From: Melioribacteraceae bacterium
Lineage (GTDB): Bacteria > Bacteroidota > Ignavibacteria > Ignavibacteriales > Melioribacteraceae
Assembly (NCBI GenBank): GCA_015486905.1
Contig: WFQV01000459.1
Span: forward strand, 1-6,019
Length of the DNA stretch: 6,019 nt
Direction of reading: 5' to 3'
Each line of letters starts with the position of its first letter. The first letter of the stretch is position 1. This document shows, one piece after another, positions 1 through 6,019 of the stretch. Below the pieces are notes generated by a model, which was not told the origin of the DNA, searched no databases, and saw only the letters and a program-made list of their open reading frames with translations. Made by a program: the position numbers and the translations under genes.

Positions 1-592
1 ACACGGACACTTCCTCTCCTTTAAGAAACTCTTCTACAACTATTACATCCCCTGCTTTTCCAAATTTATTTTTTTCAACAATTTCTTTAACGGTACTTTC
101 AGCTTCTCTAAAATTATTTGCAATAATTACTCCTTTTCCGGCGGCAAGTCCCGATACCTTAATTACGGTAGGATAGTTCGTGTTTTCTAAATACTCAAGT
201 AATTTTCCAATTTCTTCTTTGGAAAAAATCGAATATTTTGCCGTTGGAATACCGTATTCTTTCATCAATTCTTTTGCAAAAGCCTTTTCTCCTTCTATTT
301 TTGCCGCATTCGCAGAAGGACCAAATACGTAAAAACCCTTCTCACGTAGAAAGTCAGCAAGACCTTCAACCAAAGGTTTTTCAGGTCCTATTATCACCAA
401 ATCAATTTTTCCTTTCTCACAAAAATCAGCAACTTCATTTTTATTTGAAATTTCAATTGAAATGTTTTCTGCAATTTGTTTTGCCCCTGCATTACCGGGA
501 GCAACAAACAATTTGTCTAATTTTGAACTTTTGGAAATAGCCCAGGCAATTGCGTGTTCTCTGCCTCCGCTACCAATTATTAAAACATTCAT
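1..592 (-). CDS. purD: Phosphoribosylamine-glycine ligase (GAR synthetase), N-terminal 197 residues; 3' end outside window
   Basis: Catalyses the ATP-dependent joining of glycine to 5-phosphoribosylamine, the second step of de novo purine synthesis, in the cytosol. The visible protein begins MNVLIIGSGGREHA, the hallmark N-terminal loop of the family (GSGGREHA at residues 7-14), followed by APGNAG (31-36), IGPEKPLVEG (68-77), FGPSANAA (90-97), the ATP-grasp nucleotide loop GLAAGKGV (148-155) and EEFLKGEE (187-194). The family is usually about 420-430 residues, so a little under half is present; the reading frame is open to the window edge. The ATG at 592-590 shares four bases (ATGA) with the stop of the upstream glycosyltransferase, and an AAGG lies 7 nt before it at 603-600, so translational coupling is likely. 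Oddity: the usual Lys-Ala-Asp-Gly before the nucleotide loop reads Lys-Val-Ser-Gly (145-148). Identification is firm. Confidence 0.97.
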   Translation of the reverse strand, partial: MNVLIIGSGGREHAIAWAISKSSKLDKLFVAPGNAGAKQIAENISIEISNKNEVADFCEKGKIDLVIIGPEKPLVEGLADFLREKGFYVFGPSANAAKIEGEKAFAKELMKEYGIPTAKYSIFSKEEIGKLLEYLENTNYPTVIKVSGLAAGKGVIIANNFREAESTVKEIVEKNKFGKAGDVIVVEEFLKGEEVSV

Positions 593-1869
593 TCTTCAAC
601 CTTGAGAAGTTTTTGAAACTCTTTGCTGAGTAATTCCGTTAAATTTACTCTGTTAAATTGATTTACAAATTCATCCGATGGTACTGGTAATTCATTATTA
701 CTAAATAAGTTAATGATATTAGTTAGAGTATTTTTTATTTCATCCACATCATCCGGAGATGTTACAAAAGAAGCTTCGTATTTAATTGCCTCCTGTTTTG
801 CCGCTCCCTCGGGAAAGTTAACGAAAACCGGCTTTTTACTACCGAAATATTCGTACAATTTACCGGGAGTAACATTCTCCATATTCTTTGCCGGCAGCAT
901 GCTCCAAAGCACATCGGAAGAAATTATTTGTCTGATTGCTTTTTTATGCTCCACATATTCAAAATTAACAACTGAGTTTTCCAAATTGTACCTTTTTACT
1001 AATCTCAAATTTTGTGCCCTGAAGTGACCGACAAAGTGAAATTTAACTTTCGAAGCTAATTCGGGATTTTCTTTTTGAAGCAGCTTTAATGCTTTTAGTA
1101 AATATTTCGGCGTGATTTTTTCGTAAAAAGAACCTGAATAAGTAATTACCATTTTTTTTTCAGCTCTCAAAACAGTCTTAACATCATTGAAATCAGCCGG
1201 GTCAAATCCGTGAGGAATAATTGTGATATCATCAAATTTTAGAAACGGGTACTGCTGTAAAATTTTTTCTTTTACTTTTCTATTAACGGCAATAACGTGG
1301 TCAGTTTCTTTCAGAACGGACTCTTCGAGAGTTTTGTGACGCACTTTATGGTAAAAAGTCGGGTAGAAAGCAAATTGATTTCCGTACCACAAATCCCTGT
1401 AATCTAAAATTAGCGGCACATTAAATTCTCTTTTTAATTTTACCGCTTCCAGAGCTGTGGAGAAAGGAGGCATACTAACAAAAATCACATCGAACTTTTC
1501 AACCGAAAGAATTTTTCTTGCTTTTTTGTAAGCAGCTCTTGCCCAAAAGGTTTTATTATCGGGAATAAAAAACGTTTGACTAATTCTATTCAACGTTTTT
1601 CGTAACAATTCGGGAGGCATTTTGTTCTTTTTGTAAGAGTTCACTACCGCATTAGGGTGAAATGCGGAAGTTCTCAAAATACGAATTCCCGCTTGCTCCG
1701 CTTCTATTAATAGTGAGTTGTCATGAGCATAATAACCGACATCCCCAGTGGTAATTACTGTAGGTTCCCACTTGAATTTCGGCAAATATTTGGCAAATTT
1801 CAAAGTTCTCTGCACACCGCTTAATCCGAGCGGTGGGAAATAATACGCAATAATCAATACTTTAAACAC
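589..1869 (-). CDS. GT-B fold glycosyltransferase, GT4-like (glycosyl transferases group 1)
   Basis: Predicted cytosolic or membrane-associated glycosyltransferase of 426 residues that would move a sugar from a nucleotide-sugar donor to a polysaccharide or lipid-linked acceptor; acceptor and sugar cannot be told from sequence. It starts with a Rossmann-type strand and family loop, MFKVLIIAYYFPPLGLSGVQR (loop at about 10-21), has PLILDYRDLW at 152-161, the interdomain hinge IPHGFDPADF at 218-227, a second Rossmann start VITYSGSF at 241-248, and the donor-site segment TPGKLYEYFGSKKPVF at 334-349. The canonical EX7E spacing of GT4 enzymes is not clean; only the later glutamate (340) is obvious. 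No membrane segment is evident. The start is GTG, supported by a perfect AAGGAGG upstream. It lies 15 bp after guaB and overlaps purD by 4 bases. Family call is firm; biological role is unknown. Confidence 0.88.
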   Translation of the reverse strand: MFKVLIIAYYFPPLGLSGVQRTLKFAKYLPKFKWEPTVITTGDVGYYAHDNSLLIEAEQAGIRILRTSAFHPNAVVNSYKKNKMPPELLRKTLNRISQTFFIPDNKTFWARAAYKKARKILSVEKFDVIFVSMPPFSTALEAVKLKREFNVPLILDYRDLWYGNQFAFYPTFYHKVRHKTLEESVLKETDHVIAVNRKVKEKILQQYPFLKFDDITIIPHGFDPADFNDVKTVLRAEKKMVITYSGSFYEKITPKYLLKALKLLQKENPELASKVKFHFVGHFRAQNLRLVKRYNLENSVVNFEYVEHKKAIRQIISSDVLWSMLPAKNMENVTPGKLYEYFGSKKPVFVNFPEGAAKQEAIKYEASFVTSPDDVDEIKNTLTNIINLFSNNELPVPSDEFVNQFNRVNLTELLSKEFQKLLKVEE

Positions 1870-1879
1870 CCTCTCAACT

Positions 1880-1886
1880 CCTCCTT
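1880..1886 (-). promoter_or_regulatory. Strong Shine-Dalgarno of the glycosyltransferase, overlapping the guaB stop
   Basis: On the minus strand AAGGAGG overlaps the last two bases of the guaB TAA stop and ends 10 nt before a GTG codon at 1869-1867. This decides the GTG start: the next residues, FKVLIIAYYFPP, are exactly where the family begins. A second purine-rich stretch (GAGAGG) lies directly before the GTG. The strong site may compensate for the weaker start codon and allow reinitiation by ribosomes finishing guaB. Confidence 0.8.
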
Positions 1887-3354
1887 AATTGTTTTTAGAA
1901 TGGTAATTCGGTGATTCTTTTGTAATAATAATATCGTGCGGGTGACTCTCACGCAAGCCGGAGTTCGTTATTTTGACAAATTTTGCATTTTTCATCTCGG
2001 CAATATTTTTAGCGCCACAATAACCCATGGCGGAGCGTAAGCCACCTACAAACTGGTAAACGGTATCGGACAAAGGTCCGCGGTATGGAACGCGCCCCTC
2101 GACGCCTTCGGGGACTAACTTTTTAATGTCTTCTTCCATGTCTTGGAAATAACGGTCCTTGCTCCCTTCCTTCATTGCTCCTATCGAACCCATTCCCCTG
2201 TAAACTTTAAAACTTCTGCCTTCATAAAGTACTTTCTCGCCGGGTGTTTCTTCAACACCGGCGAACATTCCACCTATCATTACCGAATCGGCACCGGCGG
2301 CAATTGCCTTCGGAACATCGCCCGTTTGTTTTATTCCACCGTCGGAAATAACGGGAATACCGCTTCCTTTAAGAGCATTTACCGTTTCCATCACAGCGGT
2401 AATTTGAGGCATACCGACACCGGCTACAATCCTCGTAGTACAAATTGACCCTGCTCCAATGCCGACTTTCACCGCATTTACTCCCGCTTCCACTAATTCC
2501 AACGCGGCTTCCTTACTGACGGTATTTCCGGCAATTAGCTGTAAATCCTTGTATTTACGCCGAATCTTTTTGATTGTGGCAATAACACCTCCCGAATGAC
2601 CATGTGCCGTGTCCACAACCACTACATCCGTACAGGCATTAATTAATGCCTCCACCCTTTCGAACGTGTCCGAGCTGACTCCCACAGCGGCTCCGACTCT
2701 TAAACGCCCCAATTCATCTTTACAAGCATTCGGATATTTCCTTTTCTTGGAAATGTCTTTGTAAGTAATTAATCCTTTTAACGTAAAATCGTCATCAACA
2801 ACAGGCAGCTTTTCAATTTTAAATGTTTGAAGAAGTTTTTCTGCTTGCTCCAATGTTGTACCAACCGGAGCAGTGTGTAAATTTTCTTTTGTCATTAAAT
2901 CTTTAACCTGAAGATTCAAATTCGGCTCGAATCGCAAGTCTCTGTTTGTAATAATACCAATCAATTTGCTTCTCTCGTCAATGACAGGAATGCCTGAAAT
3001 GTGATATTCAGCCATAATTTTTAACGCATCCGAAATCTTGGCTTCGGGCGGGAGTGTAATGGGGTCGGTAATCATTCCGCTTTCGGAGCGTTTCACTTTG
3101 TCAACTTCCGAAGCTTGTTGTTCAATTGTCATGTTTTTGTGAATAATTCCTATTCCACCTTGAGCCGCCATTGCAATAGCCATTTTGGATTCGGTTACTG
3201 TGTCCATCGCCGCAGAAATAAGAGGAATATTTAATTTTATTTCACTCGTTAAATACGTAGTTACGTCAACTTCCCTCGGCAGGACTTCGGAACGGGCGGG
3301 AACTAACAAAATATCGTCAAAAGTCAGTCCTTCTTTTAATACCTTATTTTCCAT
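1885..3354 (-). CDS. guaB: Inosine-5'-monophosphate dehydrogenase
   Basis: Oxidises IMP to XMP with NAD+, the committed step to guanine nucleotides; a cytosolic tetramer in the family. The 489-residue length matches the E. coli-type enzyme almost exactly. The N-terminus LTFDDILLVPARSEVLP (10-26) is characteristic. A pair of CBS domains occupies roughly 93-205 (SGIPVIDE at 120-127, KLPVVDD at 182-188) and is where purine nucleotides regulate many family members. The catalytic loop GIGAGSICTTR (298-308) carries the cysteine nucleophile C305; SDGG (337-340) is the IMP phosphate/ribose site; RYFQ (401-404) is the mobile flap with the Arg-Tyr pair; EGVEGRVPY (416-424) and SAMGYCGA (441-448) are also conserved. 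The ATG start has an AAGGA 7 nt upstream (3366-3362). It follows the dehydrogenase gene by 15 bp and precedes the glycosyltransferase by 15 bp, so it is very probably co-transcribed. All key residues are present. Confidence 0.98.
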   Translation of the reverse strand: MENKVLKEGLTFDDILLVPARSEVLPREVDVTTYLTSEIKLNIPLISAAMDTVTESKMAIAMAAQGGIGIIHKNMTIEQQASEVDKVKRSESGMITDPITLPPEAKISDALKIMAEYHISGIPVIDERSKLIGIITNRDLRFEPNLNLQVKDLMTKENLHTAPVGTTLEQAEKLLQTFKIEKLPVVDDDFTLKGLITYKDISKKRKYPNACKDELGRLRVGAAVGVSSDTFERVEALINACTDVVVVDTAHGHSGGVIATIKKIRRKYKDLQLIAGNTVSKEAALELVEAGVNAVKVGIGAGSICTTRIVAGVGMPQITAVMETVNALKGSGIPVISDGGIKQTGDVPKAIAAGADSVMIGGMFAGVEETPGEKVLYEGRSFKVYRGMGSIGAMKEGSKDRYFQDMEEDIKKLVPEGVEGRVPYRGPLSDTVYQFVGGLRSAMGYCGAKNIAEMKNAKFVKITNSGLRESHPHDIIITKESPNYHSKNN

Positions 3355-3369
3355 TTCTATTTCCTTTTT

Positions 3370-4539
3370 CTAATCAAATGCAGGGAGACCCGTAATCATT
3401 TCTCCCAAAATCAAAGTGTGCATTTCGTGTGTACCTTCGTAAGTTTTGACTGCGTGAAGATTTTCAAGATGTCTCATTATCGGGTATTCGCCGGAGATTC
3501 CGTTCGCACCTAAAATTTCCCTTGCAATTCCCGCAACTTCAAGTGCTTTTTCACAATTGTTTCGCTTAGCCATTGAAACGTGTGTGAATTTTGCTTTCTT
3601 TTCATCTTGCAAACGTCCTAAACGGTAATTTAATAATTGACTTTTGGTGATTTCCGTCAGCATATTTACCAGTTTGTCTTGTGTCAATTGATAACCGGCA
3701 ATCGGCTTTGTAAATTGTATTCTCGAAAGTGAGTAATTGACTGCCGTTTCGTAGCAGGCAATCATTGTTCCTACTACACCCCAAGCTATGCCGTAACGAG
3801 CTTGAGTAAGGCACATTAAGGGTGATTTAAGTCCGTTGCTATTGACCAACAAATTTTCCTCTGGGACAAAAACGTCTTCAAAAATCAATTCGGAAGTTAC
3901 CGAAGCTCTTAAAGAATGCTTGCCTTTCATTTCCGGTGCGGAAAATCCTTTAGAACCTTTTTCTACCAAAAATCCTCTTATTTTCCCTTCTAATTTCGCC
4001 CAAACAACGGCTATATCGGCAATTGTTCCGTTTGTAATCCACATTTTAGCACCGTTCAAAATGTAACCGCCGTCAGTTTTTTCCGCTTTTGTAACCATTC
4101 CTCCCGGATTCGAGCCGTAATCAGGTTCGGTTAATCCGAAACAGCCGATTTTTTCACCCGTTGCTAATTTAGGCAACCATTTTTTCTTCTGCTCTCCCGT
4201 ACCGAAAGTGTAAATAGGGTACATTACCAAGCTATTTTGGACAGAAGCAAAACTTCTTATTCCGCTGTCACCCCTTTCCAATTCTTGCATTGCCAAACCG
4301 TAAGCAGTGTAGGACAAGCCGGCACCGCTGTATTCTTCAGGTATCGTAATTCCGAACAGCCCAAGTTCAGCCATCCTGGGAATTAAATGCATGGGGAAAG
4401 TACCATCGCTGTAATGCTTTTCAATTATCGGAATCACTTCGGCATCGACGAAATGCCGCACGGAATTTCGGACAAGTTTTTCCTCATCGCTTAACAAATC
4501 GTCGATTCCGTAAAAATCAACTCCGGTAAATTGCTCCAT
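3370..4539 (-). CDS. Acyl-CoA dehydrogenase, glutaryl-CoA dehydrogenase-like
   Basis: FAD-dependent flavoenzyme of 389 residues, the normal length for mature acyl-CoA dehydrogenases. It matches the glutaryl-CoA dehydrogenase branch, which oxidises and decarboxylates glutaryl-CoA to crotonyl-CoA in lysine, tryptophan and benzoyl-CoA-type breakdown. Supporting motifs in order: N-terminal helical domain (1-130) with ELERGDSGIRSFASVQNSL (86-104), FAD/substrate segment GCFGLTEPDYGSNPGG (132-147), KMWITNG (165-171), ARYGIAWG in the C-terminal domain, KRNNCEKALEVA, and TYEGTHEMH (366-374). E368 is the expected catalytic base. E88, R95 and S99 match Glu87, Arg94 and Ser98 of human glutaryl-CoA dehydrogenase, which hold the substrate's distal carboxylate; this argues for a dicarboxylyl-CoA substrate. 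The ATG is preceded by GAGGA (4548-4544), 4 nt away. It is the first gene of the putative four-gene unit. Family is certain; exact substrate is inferred. Confidence 0.93.
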   Translation of the reverse strand: MEQFTGVDFYGIDDLLSDEEKLVRNSVRHFVDAEVIPIIEKHYSDGTFPMHLIPRMAELGLFGITIPEEYSGAGLSYTAYGLAMQELERGDSGIRSFASVQNSLVMYPIYTFGTGEQKKKWLPKLATGEKIGCFGLTEPDYGSNPGGMVTKAEKTDGGYILNGAKMWITNGTIADIAVVWAKLEGKIRGFLVEKGSKGFSAPEMKGKHSLRASVTSELIFEDVFVPEENLLVNSNGLKSPLMCLTQARYGIAWGVVGTMIACYETAVNYSLSRIQFTKPIAGYQLTQDKLVNMLTEITKSQLLNYRLGRLQDEKKAKFTHVSMAKRNNCEKALEVAGIAREILGANGISGEYPIMRHLENLHAVKTYEGTHEMHTLILGEMITGLPAFD

Positions 4540-4560
4540 TATTTCCTCAAATTAAAAAGC

Positions 4561-4590
4561 CAAAATTAAACAAACTGACAGTTTTTCAAA
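4561..4590 (-). promoter_or_regulatory. Candidate Bacteroidota-type promoter for the dehydrogenase-guaB-glycosyltransferase-purD unit
   Basis: On the minus strand TTTG (4590-4587) and TAATTTTG (4568-4561) match the -33 TTTG and -7 TAnnTTTG elements described for Bacteroidota primary sigma factor promoters, separated by 18 bp, close to the usual gap of about 19. Transcription would begin some 5 nt downstream, giving a leader of about 20 nt that contains the GAGGA site. It sits in the only sizeable spacer ahead of four tightly packed genes. AT-rich sequence yields such matches easily, so this is a candidate only. Confidence 0.45.
4572..4584. promoter_or_regulatory. 13-bp palindrome inside the candidate promoter (possible operator)
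   Basis: The sequence AAACTGACAGTTT on the plus strand is a perfect inverted repeat with 6-bp arms (AAACTG / CAGTTT) around one central base. It lies wholly within the 18-bp spacer between the proposed -33 and -7 elements, where a bound dimeric repressor would block RNA polymerase. Its arms contain two G/C pairs each, so it is not merely an A/T run. No second copy was noticed in the window and I cannot assign a regulator. Confidence 0.35.
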
Positions 4591-4613
4591 AATTCAATTA
4601 AATTTATTAATTG
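4588..4613 (-). terminator. Weak AT-rich hairpin plus T-run after recX (possible terminator)
   Basis: On the minus strand the perfect 7-bp inverted repeat CAATTAA / TTAATTG with a 5-nt loop (4613-4595) is followed 2 nt later by TTTTT (4592-4588), about 20 nt after the recX stop. The shape is that of an intrinsic terminator, but the stem has one G/C pair and would be unstable. It could end the recA-recX transcript inefficiently or be a chance AT-rich palindrome. The T-run overlaps the TTTG of the proposed downstream promoter. Confidence 0.3.
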
Positions 4614-4631
4614 TAATTAGTTATTTCCCCT

Positions 4632-5255
4632 TCACAATTCCAGCTCTCTAAAAACCCGGTAAATCAGATCGTTCGTGAAGCCACGATTTTTCAAAAAGCC
4701 GAATATCCTATTTTTGATTTTCTCTTCGGACAAATTCAGATTTTCAATTTGACTAAGTTTTTTCTTTGCTAAAACGAGAGCCACGCTAGTAAAATCTTTT
4801 TCAATGTAAAACTTGTTAACAACTTCATCTACTATTTCATGTTTAACTCCTTTGCGAATTAGCTCCGCCCGGAGTTTAACCGGACCAATTTTATTTACTC
4901 TAAATTTCAATTCGGCAAAGTTTTGGGCAAAAGTTTTGTCATTCAGCAAATCAAGAGTTCTTAAATAATTCAAAGTTTCTTCAATAAATTCTTGCGATTC
5001 GGGATATTTCCTTCTGAGTTTCGTGCGCAATTCAAATATTGAGTGGGCTCTGTTCGATAAATACCTTAAGGCGCTTTCCTTCATTAAATATTTTGTATTT
5101 TCATTTAGCAGAAGTGTCAACTTTTCTTCATTCAAGTCGTCGCCTTTTCGCAAGCCGCTTTTTACCGCAACATCGTACCGAATTTTTACCGAGCTGCCAT
5201 CATCGAACGAAATCACAACATTCTTAATCTTTTTCTGAAGCCTTAAAATTCTCAT
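4632..5255 (-). CDS. recX: RecX family regulator of RecA
   Basis: RecX proteins bind RecA filaments in the cytosol and, in E. coli, inhibit filament growth and RecA ATPase/coprotease activity. This 207-residue protein has the three-helix RecX repeats: ALRYLSNRAHSIFELRTKLRRK at about 62-83, then FAQNFAELKFRVNKIGPVKLRAELIRKGV across the middle, and a final FLKNRGFTNDLIYRVFRE near the C-terminus. Family length is variable and 207 is within range. The N-terminal 55 residues are a less conserved extension rich in charged residues. The start is bounded: an in-frame TAA lies 6 nt upstream (5264-5262), and ATG 5255 is the first start after it. No Shine-Dalgarno is visible before it, so expression may be weak or depend on recA translation. 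It follows recA by 63 bp, the classical recA-recX arrangement, which strongly supports the call. Confidence 0.93.
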   Translation of the reverse strand: MRILRLQKKIKNVVISFDDGSSVKIRYDVAVKSGLRKGDDLNEEKLTLLLNENTKYLMKESALRYLSNRAHSIFELRTKLRRKYPESQEFIEETLNYLRTLDLLNDKTFAQNFAELKFRVNKIGPVKLRAELIRKGVKHEIVDEVVNKFYIEKDFTSVALVLAKKKLSQIENLNLSEEKIKNRIFGFLKNRGFTNDLIYRVFRELEL

Positions 5256-5318
5256 TAAAATTTACTTTGACCCAAAAGTGAAAATCTTTAATCGAAAAAA
5301 CATCCCTTTATTTTTATC
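5256..5318 (-). other. recA-recX spacer
   Basis: The 63-bp spacer is AT-rich and holds no strong hairpin with a T-run, so readthrough from recA into recX is plausible, as in other bacteria where recX is expressed at a low level from the recA message. No Shine-Dalgarno stands before recX. A 13-codon open frame (ATG at 5301-5299 to TAA 5264-5262), in the recX frame and ending 6 nt before the recX ATG, is visible, but nothing supports its translation. Confidence 0.5.
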
Positions 5319-6019
5319 TTATTTCTCTTTTGCTTTTTCGTCCGAATTCGCCTTTTCATCAGGGATTAAACCCAAAGCTTTCTTAACCTCATTCTCAAGC
5401 TGCGCTGTTATCTCGGAATTTTCTTTAAGGAAAGTGCGGAACTGCTCTCGCCCTTGGTAGCGGTCTTCTTTGTAAGTAAACCACGAACCGCTTTTTTTAA
5501 TTATTCCGTATTGCACACCAAGGTCAATTAAATCACCCGTTTTTGAAATTCCTTCGTTGTACATTATATCGAACTCAACTTGTTTAAAGGGAGGTGCAAT
5601 TTTATTCTTTACGACTTTTACCTTCGTTCTGTTTCCTACCACTTCGTCGCGGTCTTTAATTGCGGCAATTCTGCGAATGTCGAGGCGAACCGAAGCGTAA
5701 AACTTAAGTGCATTTCCTCCTGTTGTGGTTTCGGGATTTCCAAACATCACTCCTATTTTACTACGCAATTGATTCGTGAAAATAACGCAGGTTTTGGAAC
5801 GTCCTACGGCTCCGGTTATTTTACGAAGAGCTTGCGACATCAGACGTGCCTGTACGCCCATTTGTGCATCGCCCATTTCACCTTCAATTTCGGAGCGGGG
5901 AACCAATGCGGCGACAGAATCGATTACAATTACATCAACGGCGTTACTGCGAATGAGAGCATCGACAATTTCAAGCGCCTGCTCGCCGTAATCCGGTTGT
6001 GAAAGAAGAAGATTTTTTA
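5319..6019 (-). CDS. recA: RecA recombinase, C-terminal two thirds; 5' end outside window
   Basis: DNA-dependent ATPase that forms filaments on single-stranded DNA, performs homologous strand exchange and stimulates LexA self-cleavage. About 232 residues are visible, starting at a point equivalent to about residue 112 of E. coli RecA (NLLLSQPDYGEQALEIVDAL). The Walker B strand VIVIDSVAAL is present. DNA-binding loop L1 appears as EIEGEMGDAQMG, and loop L2 with its preceding Gln as TNQLRSKIGVMFGNPETTTGGNA, followed by LKFYASVRLDIRRI and VKVVKNKIAPPFKQVEFDI. The Walker A motif would lie outside the window. The frame runs open to the window edge, so an internal start such as the TTG at 5906 is not the real one. 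No intein interrupts it. The C-terminal tail, after KKALGLIP, is short and mixed in charge (DEKANSDEKAKEK) instead of the strongly acidic E. coli tail. recX follows by 63 bp. Confidence 0.98.
   Translation of the reverse strand, partial: KNLLLSQPDYGEQALEIVDALIRSNAVDVIVIDSVAALVPRSEIEGEMGDAQMGVQARLMSQALRKITGAVGRSKTCVIFTNQLRSKIGVMFGNPETTTGGNALKFYASVRLDIRRIAAIKDRDEVVGNRTKVKVVKNKIAPPFKQVEFDIMYNEGISKTGDLIDLGVQYGIIKKSGSWFTYKEDRYQGREQFRTFLKENSEITAQLENEVKKALGLIPDEKANSDEKAKEK

Noticed and set aside
238..540. 100-codon plus-strand open frame
   Set aside because: It is antisense to purD, whose frame is conserved throughout; the predicted protein is low-complexity and unlike any family I know.
713..1027. 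104-codon plus-strand open frame
   Set aside because: It is antisense to the C-terminal half of the glycosyltransferase, with no initiation signals of its own.
2143..2448. 101-codon plus-strand open frame
   Set aside because: It is antisense to the catalytic region of guaB, which is fully conserved in the other strand; a by-product of codon bias.
3602..3814. 70-codon minus-strand open frame in another frame inside the dehydrogenase gene
   Set aside because: Same-strand out-of-frame shadow over the conserved ARYGIAWG to KRNNC part of the dehydrogenase.
5265..5285. Possible hairpin CTTT...AAAG in the recA-recX spacer
   Set aside because: Only four pairs with a mismatched interior and no following T-run; too weak to call a terminator or attenuator.
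5319..5906. Shorter recA-like protein starting at the TTG 5906
   Set aside because: The frame continues upstream with conserved RecA sequence, including Walker B, to the window edge; the gene is cut by the window, not truncated.
5580..6002. 140-codon plus-strand open frame antisense to recA
   Set aside because: It lies entirely over the conserved recA coding sequence, its translation is Cys/Tyr/Asn-rich without recognisable domains, and no promoter or Shine-Dalgarno supports it.

Overview
The window is an ordinary, compact stretch of bacterial chromosome with all genes on the minus strand. Read in transcription order (right to left) it holds the 3' part of recA, recX, a glutaryl-CoA dehydrogenase-like acyl-CoA dehydrogenase, guaB (IMP dehydrogenase), a GT-B glycosyltransferase, and the 5' part of purD (GAR synthetase). 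recA and purD are cut only by the window edges; no gene looks broken. I see no tRNA, rRNA, CRISPR array, insertion sequence, prophage or toxin-antitoxin gene. No gene-free stretch exceeds 92 bp.

Organism: the DNA is AT-rich and coding density is high. The acyl-CoA dehydrogenase resembles, from memory, those of the Bacteroidota/Ignavibacteriota/Chlorobiota group, and the one convincing promoter candidate fits the Bacteroidota pattern TTTG / TAnnTTTG. Clear Shine-Dalgarno sequences before several genes are less typical of core Bacteroidia, so an Ignavibacteria-like lineage is my best guess. This is inference with low to moderate confidence.

Layout: (1) 6019-4632, recA-recX, a recombinase and its modulator, separated by 63 bp, the usual pairing. 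(2) 4631-4540, a 92-bp spacer with a weak AT-rich hairpin after recX, a candidate promoter, and a 13-bp palindrome lying between the promoter elements. (3) 4539-1, four genes so tightly packed that they probably form one transcription unit: 15 bp between the dehydrogenase and guaB, 15 bp between guaB and the glycosyltransferase, and a 4-base ATGA overlap between the glycosyltransferase and purD.

Function: guaB and purD both belong to purine nucleotide synthesis, at the IMP-to-XMP step and the second step of de novo IMP synthesis respectively. The dehydrogenase (lysine/tryptophan/aromatic-type glutaryl-CoA breakdown) and the glycosyltransferase (cell-surface sugar transfer) have no obvious biochemical link to them; co-transcription may be only housekeeping clustering. 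I found no convincing undescribed system. The observations most worth a second look are the promoter/palindrome arrangement and the mixed gene content of the putative operon.
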